Assembly (NCBI GenBank): GCA_009901575.1
Contig: WXYP01000004.1
Span: 62,001 to 126,000 of the forward strand
Direction: 5' to 3'
Length of the DNA stretch: 64,000 nucleotides
DNA from: Flavobacteriaceae bacterium R38
GTDB taxonomy: Bacteria; Bacteroidota; Bacteroidia; Flavobacteriales; Flavobacteriaceae
Shown here: in pieces, positions 9,548 to 18,572 of the stretch
Layout: the number at the start of each line of letters is the position of its first letter
How positions within the stretch are numbered: the first letter of the stretch is position 1
Translations under genes and position numbers: made by a program
Notes under the pieces: model-generated
Told to the model about the DNA's origin: nothing
Databases searched by the model: none
Seen by the model: the letters and a program-made list of their open reading frames with translations, nothing else

Positions 9548-10276
9548 TTATGATTTATAGATTTTTTCCCAAAAATCCATTTCTTTTTTACTTCCTGTAG
9601 ATTCATCATCAATGAAATCTTGTTTCGAAGCATATAATGTTAATTTTTTTTCTGTAATTACCCCTAATTGGTCTCCCATAATAAGTGACTCCTTAAGATC
9701 GTGTGTAATAAATAAAGCTGTAATTGCTTTTTTTTGTTGTAAATCTTTAAATAGTATTTGCATTTGATCTCTGGTTTCACTGTCTAATGCACCAAAAGGT
9801 TCATCTAGTAAAAGTACTTTTGGTTCTATAATAATAGCTCTTCCAAAAGCTACACGCTGCTTTTGCCCGCCCGAAAGCTCACCGGGCATTTTATTTGCGT
9901 GTGCTTCCATATTAATATTAGAGAGCATAGTTGTTACTTGCTCATTAATAATCATTTTTGGAAGATTTTTTAAACGTAACCCAAAAGCGATGTTTTCAAA
10001 TACATTAAGATGTGGAAATAATAAAGGTTCTTGATATAGATATACAATATTTCTGTGATTAGGAGGCATTTTAGAGATGGATTTGCCTTCTAAAATTACC
10101 TTTCCGGTATCTTCTTTAATAAGTCCTGCTATAATTTTTAATAAGGTTGTTTTTCCGCTCCCGGATTTTCCTAGAATACTTAAAACTTTACTCTTTTCTA
10201 AAGAGAATGAAATGTCGTTTAAGACAGGCTCATTCTTAAAAGTTTTACTAATATGCTGAATTTTTAAATAAGACAT
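9548..10276 (-). CDS. ABC transporter ATP-binding protein, YnjD/PotA-like
   Basis: A 242-residue importer ATPase. Walker A GKSGSGKT is at 36-43, the Q-loop YQEP near 81-84, the signature LSGGQKQR at 134-141 and Walker B LLLDEP at 155-160, with a switch histidine in FITHDLKES. It ends soon after the ATPase core without the long TOBE tail of PotA or MalK, as in YnjD. It starts on the base directly after the stop of the upstream permease, so coupling is tight. Together with the two permeases and the binding lipoprotein it forms a complete importer. Substrate unknown. Confidence 0.9.
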   Translation of the reverse strand: MSYLKIQHISKTFKNEPVLNDISFSLEKSKVLSILGKSGSGKTTLLKIIAGLIKEDTGKVILEGKSISKMPPNHRNIVYLYQEPLLFPHLNVFENIAFGLRLKNLPKMIINEQVTTMLSNINMEAHANKMPGELSGGQKQRVAFGRAIIIEPKVLLLDEPFGALDSETRDQMQILFKDLQQKKAITALFITHDLKESLIMGDQLGVITEKKLTLYASKQDFIDDESTGSKKEMDFWEKIYKS

Positions 10277-11047
10277 TTACACTATAGTTTCTGCTTTAAA
10301 TAAAAAGCGTTTATTTATCCAGATTAAAATACCTGGAGGGATTATAAGTAAACAACTAGCTAACGCTGCATAGAAAATATTAGCTTCATTGATATATTGA
10401 AAAACACGTAAAGTCAATGTTTTAACATTTCCAATACCAATAAGATTACTCAGGCCATATTCAAACCAGGAAATTAAAAATACTTGAAAAAAACACAATG
10501 CTAATACCTTCCTGGAAAGTGGAAATAATACTTCTTTAAAGGTTTGATTTGTATTGGCTCCTAAAGTAAAAGTTAGTTTTTCCAACTCAAATACTAAAGG
10601 TGTCCAGAAGTTATTGAAAATAATAATTCCGAAAGGATAAGTAATAATAAGTTGCGCTAAAAAAACACCGGCAAAAGTACCTGCCAAATCGGTGTAAATA
10701 AAATAAAACTGAAGTAATACCCCCAAAATAACAGGAGCTAGTACATAAGGCAAATAACACAATAAGATTAAAAATGACCGATGTTTGCTTTGCGCAATAT
10801 ATTTACTTGTAATAAAGCTTAATAAAGTAATAGTAATGGCAACTAAACTAGATAATAATAAGGAGATGGTTAAAGATGTATTTAATTCGCTATTCCCTTT
10901 TAAAATAATGCTCCAATTGTCTAAGGTATTTTTTTTTGGAAAAATGGCAGGGAATTGCCAGTTTCTTCCAATGGAGAAAATAAATAAAAAGAATAATGGA
11001 AAAAATAAACCAATAGTGAATAAATAAGTGAGTCCTTTTTTTATCAT
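10277..11047 (-). CDS. ABC transporter permease, second subunit (YnjC C-terminal half-like)
   Basis: A 256-residue MetI-type permease with six predicted helices. The ATPase-docking EAA loop is recognisable in FTLGANTNQTFKEVLFPLSRK-type sequence just past the middle (LGAN then 9 residues then LFP). I choose ATG 11047 because it makes the usual four-base ATGA overlap with the upstream permease; a longer reading from 11119 would overlap that gene by 76 bases and add a non-conserved front. In E. coli the equivalent YnjC is one fused double-length chain; here the two halves are separate genes. Confidence 0.85.
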   Translation of the reverse strand: MIKKGLTYLFTIGLFFPLFFLFIFSIGRNWQFPAIFPKKNTLDNWSIILKGNSELNTSLTISLLLSSLVAITITLLSFITSKYIAQSKHRSFLILLCYLPYVLAPVILGVLLQFYFIYTDLAGTFAGVFLAQLIITYPFGIIIFNNFWTPLVFELEKLTFTLGANTNQTFKEVLFPLSRKVLALCFFQVFLISWFEYGLSNLIGIGNVKTLTLRVFQYINEANIFYAALASCLLIIPPGILIWINKRFLFKAETIV

Positions 11048-11901
11048 TTCAATTTTATTTTTGAGTGTTTTACTAAAAATAAAGCCATAGTACCTAATAC
11101 AAGAAGACCATACAAACAAGATATAGCATAAGCTTGAGGAATGTCAAGAAGGTTAAATCGCTGTAATTTATCTACCGTGAATACAGAAATCATTTGAGGA
11201 TGTTGCTTGCCTAATAACAATGGAACTTCATAACTACTCATTACAAAAATGAAGAATAAAACAATTGTAAATATTGATTTTCTCAATAGTATGGGAATAA
11301 GTACTTTTCTTAATGTATTGATTGGTGATGCCCCTAAGCTTTGTGACAATTCTTTATAATTATCTAGTTTTTCGTGATGATATAGATTAGTGTATAGAAT
11401 AATAAAAAAGGGGGTTATTAACAGAATGGAGGTAAAAATAATTCCTATACCATAATTGTCATTTATCCAGTTAGGGAACTGCTCTAATTCATTAATGAAG
11501 CCTAATCTTATAGAAACCCTAGATAACCAACCCGATTTAGAGAGTAATAGAAAACTAAAAAAAGCCATGACTAATGCCGGAAAAACTAAAGGAAGGTAGA
11601 TGGCAATAGATAAAAAGCCTTTTTGAAGTTTTTGTTTTAGATAAATAGCAATAATCAATGCAAAAACAATAGCAATCGTAAGACTGATAAGTGCGATATA
11701 AAAACTAAAACCCAGGCTTTCCCATAATGTAGGAGTAAAAAGTACTTTTTTCCAATGTGCTAAGGTAAATCCGTCATTTAAAATTCCCAAAATTCCAAAG
11801 CTATATAGAAATGCATAACCAAACCCGAGAGCTACCGGGATTAATGTAAAAACTACAAAAATGGATTTGCTAATTATCGCTATATATTTTCCTGTATTCA
11901 A
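11044..11901 (-). CDS. ABC transporter permease, first subunit (YnjC N-terminal half-like)
   Basis: A 285-residue inner-membrane permease with six predicted helices and a MetI-type EAA loop, QSLGASPINTLRKVLIP, in the last third. It lies six bases after the binding-protein gene and overlaps the second permease by four bases. The heterodimer would form the channel of the importer. Sequence alone does not say what passes; the binding protein points to the poorly understood YnjBCD group rather than to well-known sugar or iron systems. Confidence 0.88.
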   Translation of the reverse strand: MNTGKYIAIISKSIFVVFTLIPVALGFGYAFLYSFGILGILNDGFTLAHWKKVLFTPTLWESLGFSFYIALISLTIAIVFALIIAIYLKQKLQKGFLSIAIYLPLVFPALVMAFFSFLLLSKSGWLSRVSIRLGFINELEQFPNWINDNYGIGIIFTSILLITPFFIILYTNLYHHEKLDNYKELSQSLGASPINTLRKVLIPILLRKSIFTIVLFFIFVMSSYEVPLLLGKQHPQMISVFTVDKLQRFNLLDIPQAYAISCLYGLLVLGTMALFLVKHSKIKLK

Positions 11902-11907
11902 ATAATA

Positions 11908-13122
11908 TTAATTTAAAATAATATTTTGTCTAAAATCTTCTGCAAGCCGTATCATATATTCCGGAGCTATTTCCTGTAAAGCATATTGTTGAATAATTGT
12001 TCTTTTAGGTGCATATTTACGAGAAGGAAGGTTTTTAAACTTAGCCCTTAAACCTGCATTTAATTTTTTCATGCTTAAAACTGTTCCGTCTCCCCAAACC
12101 ATAGGATCCATTTTTTTTAATTGTGCTTCAGGAGAAATCATAAAATTAGCAACTAACATAGCAGCTTCTTTCTTTGAAGATAATTTTGGAATTCCCATGT
12201 AATGAGAATTTTGAATGGTTCCAAAATTAGGGACATAAGCTCTAGCATCTTCAGAAAACAATCCTTCAGAAATTTTATTATCTACTTCTGCATCATTATT
12301 ACTCATGGTAAACCATAACTCACCATTGGCGAAGAGTTGATGCATGGTTGCAACAGCTTCTGGAAATGTTTCTCCCTTTTTCCATAAGTAAGGTTTTAAT
12401 TCTTTTACATAGTCCCATAATTCTTTACTGTATTGATTATACTTTGCTTCATTGAAAGCTCCTGATAGTACCTCCTGACCTCCAGCAATATCTATAAGCA
12501 ATGCTTTGAGGAAAGTGAGTCCGGTAAAATGATTGTCGAAAGTAAATTTTCCGGGATGCTCCTTAACAAAAGTCAAAAATTCTTCCCTTGTTTTTGGAGG
12601 TTTTTCTACTTTTTTACTATCGTAAATAAGTGTCATTTGTACATTTCCCCATGGCATTTCATAACCTTCTGTTGGTTTTTGAAAATCTTTTCCGATAAAC
12701 GGATTCTCATAATCAACATATAAAGAATTAGGAAGTTGTGCCGTAAAAGGACCAAAAAGTGCATTTATCTGGCGAAGCTGATAAAAAGTTTCTCCGTTAA
12801 TCCATAGCAAATCCAGATTGCTATTACTTTTTCCTGCTTGAATTTCAGCTAATAAAGTTTGAACAATCACATTTCCCTGTCCGTTAACTACATTTAAGGT
12901 GATATTATATTTTTCTTTTACTGCAGGAGCAATATAATTTTTAACATAATTATTGATAAACTGATCTCCCTGCCACATCATCAAGGTAACTGTTTTATTG
13001 GACCCATTAACTATTACTTCTTCCCAATTCAGATGAGTTACGTCAATCGTGTTTTTTACTTCTTTTTTACAAGATGATAAAACAACAAGAAAAAAGAGAA
13101 ATGTGATTGTTTTTTTTAACAT
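11908..13122 (-). CDS. ABC transporter substrate-binding lipoprotein, YnjB-like
   Basis: A 404-residue binding protein anchored by lipidation: signal sequence with lipobox VVLSSC, Cys18. Landmark phrases recall the E. coli YnjB family (COG4134): LMMWQGDQFINNY early, then DLLWINGETFYQLR, NALFGPF, EGYEMPWGNVQMTLIYDS and HPGKFTF, and a late FMISPEAQ. These are family recollections, not an alignment. It stands 33 bases after the TonB-dependent receptor gene and 6 before the permease, so receptor and importer are in one transcript. The ligand of this family has not, to my knowledge, been settled; Trp-rich pocket residues suggest an organic ligand, but this is inference. Confidence 0.85.
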   Translation of the reverse strand: MLKKTITFLFFLVVLSSCKKEVKNTIDVTHLNWEEVIVNGSNKTVTLMMWQGDQFINNYVKNYIAPAVKEKYNITLNVVNGQGNVIVQTLLAEIQAGKSNSNLDLLWINGETFYQLRQINALFGPFTAQLPNSLYVDYENPFIGKDFQKPTEGYEMPWGNVQMTLIYDSKKVEKPPKTREEFLTFVKEHPGKFTFDNHFTGLTFLKALLIDIAGGQEVLSGAFNEAKYNQYSKELWDYVKELKPYLWKKGETFPEAVATMHQLFANGELWFTMSNNDAEVDNKISEGLFSEDARAYVPNFGTIQNSHYMGIPKLSSKKEAAMLVANFMISPEAQLKKMDPMVWGDGTVLSMKKLNAGLRAKFKNLPSRKYAPKRTIIQQYALQEIAPEYMIRLAEDFRQNIILN

Positions 13123-13155
13123 GGTATACTTTATTTTGCGTTGTTAGTTCTTTTT

Positions 13156-16155
13156 TTAAAATAGATATCGTAAACCAAACTGGAACTGTCTTGGCGGTCC
13201 TGCATTTCGCTGTACAAATTGCCCACTAGCTCGGGATCCTTCCTGTATTTGATTACTTTGAGTAGCATTATTGCTAAAGCCACTGAGGTTTACATTATTT
13301 AGTAAATTAAAAACATCAGCTCTTAATTCAAGGGCATTTTTGCCTAGTTTAAATTGATATTGTAATGCCAGGTCAAAATTATAAGACCATGGAAGTCGAT
13401 CATTATTCCTACTTTCTCCGGGTGAGCGGTCACTATTTCCAACAAAAGCATCACCAAAAGAAGCACCATCTCCATTCAAATCTCGTGTGCCAAAAATGCT
13501 GGCATCCGGAATACGATTTATAGGTTGTCCGCTTTGTAATAGTGAAGCCAAAGTAATTGATAAACCTTTTACGGGATAATAACTACCTATAGCATTTATG
13601 ATATGAGTTCTATCATTGATAGAAGGTGCAAACTCTGCAGCAAAATTGTTGGCATCTTGCGCTCTGAAATTGATGTCTTCTGTATCGTTTTCTAACAGCG
13701 ATAAGGTATAATTAATACGATAAGAAAAATTATCGTTCCCTCGTTCTTTTTGATAATTGAAACTAGCAGCATAATAGCGAGATCGTCCTTCACTTTCTGT
13801 AATGACTACATTTCTGGCGATACCTGTTACACGTTGACCATTAATAGTAGCACCTCCATTTACAATTGGAATTGGCCTTGTAGCATCTGCTTCTTCAGGA
13901 GTTCTTACATCTGCGGCTGTAAAATCACCATCGGTTGAAAATGGAGCTGCAGCATTTAAATTTCTTAATCGGAACAGGTCGTATGACTGGTTGTGTACTA
14001 AATCTACATAAAAAAGGCGCTGATTATCAATTTGTAATTGATAACCAATGGTGAATTGATTAGTATATGGGTTTTTATACCCATTCGGATTTAAAATACG
14101 GCGTTCATTACTAAAAACACCTTCTCTTTGATCTTGTAAACTCTCACTGGAAGGTCCGTTTAAAAACGGGATATTATCACTTTGTGTGAATCCGGCACTT
14201 AAATTACCGTCAAAAAGGACACGATCTAAATTAGTATCTGCGGGTAATAATCCCAGATTTACTAACTCTTGAATTTGCAATCTGTAATCTGCAGAAGTTG
14301 TGTTTTGTTGTAAGGCATCACTAAAAATGGCATAGTTTATTTTATCATAAAAAATACCAAAACCACCTCTAATAGTACTGTTGTTATTGAGTTTATAATT
14401 AAAATTAAAACGTGGTGCTATGTTGTTTACATCTCCTTCTCTTCTTCCACCTCGGGATAAATTGTCATAATCGTATCGCAAACCAAAAGTAAGGTTTAGA
14501 CGATCGTTAAAACGGAATTCATCTTCTATGTAAGCAGAAAATATATTTTGAGTTGCTCCAAAAGATTGTGGACGTAATTCTACATTATAAGACAGTACTT
14601 CTGCGTCCAGAGGTAGGTCTGAAATATCTAAACCAGCCCCAAGATTTGCCTGGCTTAAGCTGTTTAGTTGCGCATCATTTAGACGAATTACATAATTTCC
14701 ATTAGGATTACCACCTCCGGTTAATGTATGATTGCCCGAAATAACTCCTAAACCAGCTTTGAGCGTGTGCTTATTAAAATAGAATTTTCCCTTTTGTTGA
14801 AATTGAAAAGTGTTTTCCAGTTCATCAAAATCAAACCCCGGATGCCCTAAAACAGCAATGGTAGTTTCGTCTGGAGCCAATACGGTCACTTGAGGACTTC
14901 CTTCTACCAGAGGCCTTCCAAAATCCCACCTGAACCTTGAATATTGAAAATTGGATTGCAAACTGAAATCGTCTCCAATATAATCGTTTTTAAAGGCCAG
15001 ATTAATGGAGTTTCTATCTTGAAAATTGGCTGCAGAAGGAAAGTTTACACCACCTTCGAGGCCCCCACCTTGCCTTTCGATAGTCACTAAACCAACATTT
15101 GCCCGTATAGAACTTCGAAAACGTTTGGACCAATTATGATCTATTTTGGCAGAGAAATAGCCAAAATCATTATTACCTCTTACCGTTTCATTAACTCCGA
15201 GTTCCGGAGAATTTAACAAGTTGTCTTTTAAATCACGTGTATATTCGGCATTTATAAAAAAGAAAGTCTTGTCTTTGACTATAGCACCACCTACAGCAAA
15301 ACCTTGTTGATACCTTTGAAATCCGTCTCTAACAGAATTCCCCGATAGGTCTCTTTGTGAAAATGCAGAACTTGCATCTACAGCAGAACCAGGACGAGTT
15401 ACAAAAAATACTTCTCCGGTTAAATCATTTCCTCCCGATTTTGTGGTTATGTTGATGACACCATTATTTGATAAACCAAATTCTGCAGAGTAATTATTGG
15501 TCAATACAGTAATGTCTTTAGTAAAACCGACAGGAATAGCAAATTTTTGCCCTCCTAAAAAACGTTCATTATTGTCTAAACCGTCTATTAGATAGCTTGT
15601 AAACAAACCGTTACCGCCATTAATACTCACGTTGGGTGCTTCAGAGAAAAAACCGGTTGCTTGTGAGACATTAGGAAGCCTAAACAAAGCCCGGGTAATG
15701 TCTCTACCTTCTACAGGTAATTCTTTTAACTCTGCTTCTTTCAATTCAAAAGAAACTTCTGCAGATTTACGATTGATTTTTGCAGTTGTGTTATTACTAA
15801 CAACGACTTCATCTAAATCTACAGTATTGTTAGCTGCTGGAATTAATAGTATTTGAACTACAATATCTTGATTAGAACGAACATTAATTAGATTTGAAGT
15901 AGTAGGAGCATAGGTTTCATTCCCTTCAAATAAAACCTGGTATCCATTTATTACCGGGATAGAATTGAAATAGGCTTTTCCAAATTTATTGGTCGTTTGA
16001 GTTAGTTTTAAACCTTGTTGTTTATTAACTAGCGTAAGTGTAATATTTTCTACGGGAAGTGTGGTTTCAAAATTAATTACGTTGACAGTTAAATCTTCCT
16101 GTGCAACCATAGTAAAACCAATCATAGCAAGTGCTATGAAAAATAATTTTTTCAT
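13156..16155 (-). CDS. TonB-dependent outer-membrane receptor, Oar-like, with carboxypeptidase-regulatory-like N-terminal domain
   Basis: A 999-residue outer-membrane protein. It has a signal peptide (cleavage after about FTMVAQ), an Ig-like carboxypeptidase-regulatory domain to about residue 110, a plug domain around 140-245 (LKELPVEGRDITRALFRLPN, SINGGNG, YLIDGLDNN, INITTKSGGN), and a long beta-barrel closing on FQFGLRYLF with the terminal Phe used for barrel insertion. The plug resembles Oar-type receptors rather than SusC, and no SusD partner gene is present. Being in one operon with an ABC importer, it probably brings the same ligand across the outer membrane. A weak hairpin (16197-16220) lies in its leader. 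Confidence 0.92.
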   Translation of the reverse strand: MKKLFFIALAMIGFTMVAQEDLTVNVINFETTLPVENITLTLVNKQQGLKLTQTTNKFGKAYFNSIPVINGYQVLFEGNETYAPTTSNLINVRSNQDIVVQILLIPAANNTVDLDEVVVSNNTTAKINRKSAEVSFELKEAELKELPVEGRDITRALFRLPNVSQATGFFSEAPNVSINGGNGLFTSYLIDGLDNNERFLGGQKFAIPVGFTKDITVLTNNYSAEFGLSNNGVINITTKSGGNDLTGEVFFVTRPGSAVDASSAFSQRDLSGNSVRDGFQRYQQGFAVGGAIVKDKTFFFINAEYTRDLKDNLLNSPELGVNETVRGNNDFGYFSAKIDHNWSKRFRSSIRANVGLVTIERQGGGLEGGVNFPSAANFQDRNSINLAFKNDYIGDDFSLQSNFQYSRFRWDFGRPLVEGSPQVTVLAPDETTIAVLGHPGFDFDELENTFQFQQKGKFYFNKHTLKAGLGVISGNHTLTGGGNPNGNYVIRLNDAQLNSLSQANLGAGLDISDLPLDAEVLSYNVELRPQSFGATQNIFSAYIEDEFRFNDRLNLTFGLRYDYDNLSRGGRREGDVNNIAPRFNFNYKLNNNSTIRGGFGIFYDKINYAIFSDALQQNTTSADYRLQIQELVNLGLLPADTNLDRVLFDGNLSAGFTQSDNIPFLNGPSSESLQDQREGVFSNERRILNPNGYKNPYTNQFTIGYQLQIDNQRLFYVDLVHNQSYDLFRLRNLNAAAPFSTDGDFTAADVRTPEEADATRPIPIVNGGATINGQRVTGIARNVVITESEGRSRYYAASFNYQKERGNDNFSYRINYTLSLLENDTEDINFRAQDANNFAAEFAPSINDRTHIINAIGSYYPVKGLSITLASLLQSGQPINRIPDASIFGTRDLNGDGASFGDAFVGNSDRSPGESRNNDRLPWSYNFDLALQYQFKLGKNALELRADVFNLLNNVNLSGFSNNATQSNQIQEGSRASGQFVQRNAGPPRQFQFGLRYLF

Positions 16156-16245
16156 TATAAATAAAATAAAAGATTAGATAATTAATGAGCACAGATATAT
16201 CTCTTGAATACAGGAGATATTCTGACTCTAAAAGGTGAACTTATA

Positions 16246-16983
16246 TTATAATGAAATGGAGGGAGATCCCTTGTTATAGAATACTTTTAGAACGATATCA
16301 AAAACAAACCAATGTAATTTTTCAAGAGAGAACTGTATACTTTGGATAAGTTTTTGAATGATAGCACGCAATAGCCTTAAAGATAAAGACAGCGTTTTAT
16401 ATACTTTTTTAAGATCGGAAACATTATCAATATCAAACAGGTAGTTTAATATTAAAATAGCTCCGGTTAATTGTTTTATATATTCAACAATCTGAGAAGA
16501 AACTTTAGAAGTATTCCAGGAAAAAGATTGGAACTTTGCCTTATTAAAATAAGTTTTATGAAGCCCCATCAAGTAAAAACCACCATCGTAAGCAGGTCCC
16601 ATTACAAAATGATCTTTTTGAAGTGCTTCTTGAGTTTTTAAAATATGATTAGCATTTAAACCTGGGCTATCATTACCTATGGTAATAACAGTGTCATATC
16701 CTTTTTCATAAACCGTTTCAATAGCGTTAGAAAAACGTTCTCCAAAACCAACCCCGATATGATGATCTTCATTAAAGAAAAAGTAGTCTAACCCTGTTTT
16801 TTCAACTACTTTTTTAACCCTGTTATTTAATTGATGATATAAAGTATTGTTGCGTAAAAAGGGTTTTTTTCTTTGTTCTTCCTCTTCAGAAAGTACAAAA
16901 ATAAGTACAGCCGTTCTATTTGTTTTGTATGTATTCAAGAAGGGTTGTTTCGATTCAGCTTTATTAAAGTCGGTTAATAACAA
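16246..16983 (-). CDS. DUF2064 (TIGR04282-like) nucleotidyltransferase-fold protein
   Basis: A 245-residue protein of the CofC-like GT-A fold. The typical core is VITIGNDSPGLNANHI near residues 98-113 and FVMGPAYDGGFYLMGL near 130-145. The family is annotated as rSAM/selenodomain-associated transferase 1, or as arsenosugar-biosynthesis glycosyltransferase, which makes its presence at the head of an operon that ends in a radical SAM gene noteworthy. The start is the TTG at 16983: there is no ATG before the conserved core, and a stop codon lies three codons upstream. The C-terminal 60 residues are helical and less typical. The activity is not proven for the family in general. Confidence 0.8.
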   Translation of the reverse strand: MLLTDFNKAESKQPFLNTYKTNRTAVLIFVLSEEEEQRKKPFLRNNTLYHQLNNRVKKVVEKTGLDYFFFNEDHHIGVGFGERFSNAIETVYEKGYDTVITIGNDSPGLNANHILKTQEALQKDHFVMGPAYDGGFYLMGLHKTYFNKAKFQSFSWNTSKVSSQIVEYIKQLTGAILILNYLFDIDNVSDLKKVYKTLSLSLRLLRAIIQKLIQSIQFSLEKLHWFVFDIVLKVFYNKGSPSISL

Positions 16984-17167
16984 TAAAACTTACTTATAAA
17001 ATAATTGTTTTTAAACAAAAAAGCCATAACTAAAAGACAGAAAAACCTTAAAAAGGCAAGAAAAAACTTTAAGTTATGTTAAACTTATGCTTACTATAAA
17101 CTTTTTACTCTAATTTAGATGATGTTCTGGAACATTTAAAGATATATTAATTTAAAAATTATTAGTT

Positions 17168-17377
17168 ATGTTAAAAAACATTTTAGATTTAGGAAAAGCT
17201 TTAGATAAAGCAGAACAAAAGAAGATTATGGGAGGTTTAGGTGGAGGCCCTGGAGGTGGGGTTACTTGCTTTAGCAATCTAACGCTATGTTTGTCAGCTA
17301 TTAATGATCAAAATATTCAAGCGTTCTGTGCTCCCTGTTCATTAGTACCCGACGGGTTTACAATTGTAGAATTCTAA
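17168..17377 (+). CDS. Double-glycine leader peptide (RiPP/bacteriocin-like precursor)
   Basis: A 69-residue peptide with the leader pattern common in Bacteroidota: MLKNILDLGKAL followed by DKAEQKKIMGG, giving a GG cleavage site at residues 22-23. The core of 46 residues begins with a Gly-rich LGGGPGGG tract and holds four cysteines (34, 41, 54, 57: spacing C-x6-C-x12-C-x2-C), no Arg or Lys, and a hydrophobic acidic tail. Secretion normally needs a C39-peptidase ABC exporter, and none is encoded in the window. It diverges from the DUF2064/receptor operon and is followed by a strong hairpin. Whether it is modified, secreted or a signal is unknown. Confidence 0.75.
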   Translation: MLKNILDLGKALDKAEQKKIMGGLGGGPGGGVTCFSNLTLCLSAINDQNIQAFCAPCSLVPDGFTIVEF

Positions 17378-17402
17378 GTTTTAGAATAGAGAGTTTTAAA
17401 GT

Positions 17403-17441
17403 AGACAAGGATTATTATCTATTAGATAATAATCCTTGTCT
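17403..17441. terminator. Bidirectional hairpin between convergent genes
   Basis: A perfect 19-base inverted repeat (17403-17421 with 17423-17441) around a single central base, lying between the 3' ends of the peptide gene and the reductase gene. Its core is GGATTATTATC. There is no long T-run, but the length of the stem and the position argue for a shared terminator or transcript-end stabiliser. Confidence 0.65.
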
Positions 17442-17456
17442 TAATAATTAACTACA

Positions 17457-18509
17457 TTATACATCATCATAATCCACAGTAATTGTGTCTGTTAAAGCAT
17501 GCGCCTGGCATGTTAAAATTAACCCCTCTGCTACTTCAGTATCGGTTAAAATTTGATTTTGAGTCATTTCTGCCTTCCCTTCTGTGACTTTAGCGATACA
17601 ACTACTGCAAATACCACCCTGGCAAGAATAAGGAGCATCAATTTTTTGTTCTAAGATAACATCTAAAATACGCTTGGATTTATCAGCTGTAAAAGAAAAC
17701 TCTTCATCATCTACTTGTACTTTAATCTGAACGTTACCATCTGCTATTAATTTTTGCGCAGATGAATTGTCAGAAGATGAGGTAAACAATTCAAATTTGA
17801 TTTTATCTTCTGCAATATTGCTTTCCTTTAAAGTATCAGAAACAGTGGTAATCATTTCTTCAGGTCCGCAAAGATAGAAAGCATCAAATACTTGATCTTT
17901 ATGTACGTTTTTAATGATATAATTCACTGTAGATTTATCTATTCGGCCAGATAAAATGCTCTCTGACGCTTCCTGGCTGTAGGTAAAATAAACAGATAAT
18001 CTATCCGGATAAGTATTTATAAGCTCATTTATTTCACTGTGAAACATAGTCTCTTCAACAGTTTTATTTCCGTAAACAAGTACAAATGAACTTTCACTTT
18101 CTTCTTCTAAAAGTGTTTTCATAATACTCATAATCGGGGTAATCCCGCTTCCGGCAGCAAAAGCAGCAATCGTTCTTTTCTCAGATGTACTGGTTAAAGT
18201 GAATTTACCTTCTGGTTCATGAATTTCAAGAACGTCACCTGCTTTAAGGCTGGTATTAGCATATTTAGAAAAAGTACCGTCTGTTACTTCTTTGATCCCG
18301 ATACTTAAACCTCCACTATTTTTAGCACTACAAATAGAATAGGCTCTACGTAACTCTTCTCCGTTTAATTCTTTTTTAATAGTAATATATTGCCCTGCAT
18401 CAAATGAAAAGTTGTCCTTTTGCGCTTCTGGAATATCAAAAGAAACAGTTACAGAGCTAGGAGTGTTTTGAGAAATCTCTTTAATTTTTAGAGAATGGAA
18501 TGTAGCCAT
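17457..18509 (-). CDS. PaaE-like ferredoxin/flavodoxin-NADP reductase with C-terminal 2Fe-2S domain
   Basis: A 350-residue electron-transfer oxidoreductase in three parts. The FAD-binding barrel has AGQYITIKK and RRAYSIC, the NAD(P)H domain has AAGSGITPIMSIMK, and the plant-type ferredoxin domain at the C-terminus has CQGGICSSC and a later LTCQAH, together ligating a 2Fe-2S cluster. This order is that of PaaE/HmpA-type reductases. No phenylacetate genes (paaABCD) are nearby, so it probably serves another oxygenase or desaturase. The start is ATG 18509; a TTG six codons earlier lies inside the promoter element. Confidence 0.88.
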   Translation of the reverse strand: MATFHSLKIKEISQNTPSSVTVSFDIPEAQKDNFSFDAGQYITIKKELNGEELRRAYSICSAKNSGGLSIGIKEVTDGTFSKYANTSLKAGDVLEIHEPEGKFTLTSTSEKRTIAAFAAGSGITPIMSIMKTLLEEESESSFVLVYGNKTVEETMFHSEINELINTYPDRLSVYFTYSQEASESILSGRIDKSTVNYIIKNVHKDQVFDAFYLCGPEEMITTVSDTLKESNIAEDKIKFELFTSSSDNSSAQKLIADGNVQIKVQVDDEEFSFTADKSKRILDVILEQKIDAPYSCQGGICSSCIAKVTEGKAEMTQNQILTDTEVAEGLILTCQAHALTDTITVDYDDV

Positions 18510-18524
18510 AGCATAAATTTTCGG

Positions 18525-18532
18525 CAAAAATA
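18525..18532 (-). promoter_or_regulatory. -7 promoter element of the PaaE-like reductase
   Basis: Minus-strand TATTTTTG, a full TAnnTTTG match, 16 bases before the chosen ATG at 18509. It rules against the upstream TTG as start. Confidence 0.55.
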
Positions 18533-18572
18533 ATCAATAGCTACCCTTTTTTAAGACGGATTAAGAAAAAAT

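Noticed and set aside
11048-11119. Longer start for the second permease
   Set aside because: It would overlap the first permease by 76 bases; the ATG at 11047 gives the normal four-base overlap and a standard permease front.
17046-17056. CCTT-AAA-AAGG as a further copy of the PadR-locus operator
   Set aside because: Only four-base arms without the flanking TA; too short to separate from chance in AT-rich DNA.
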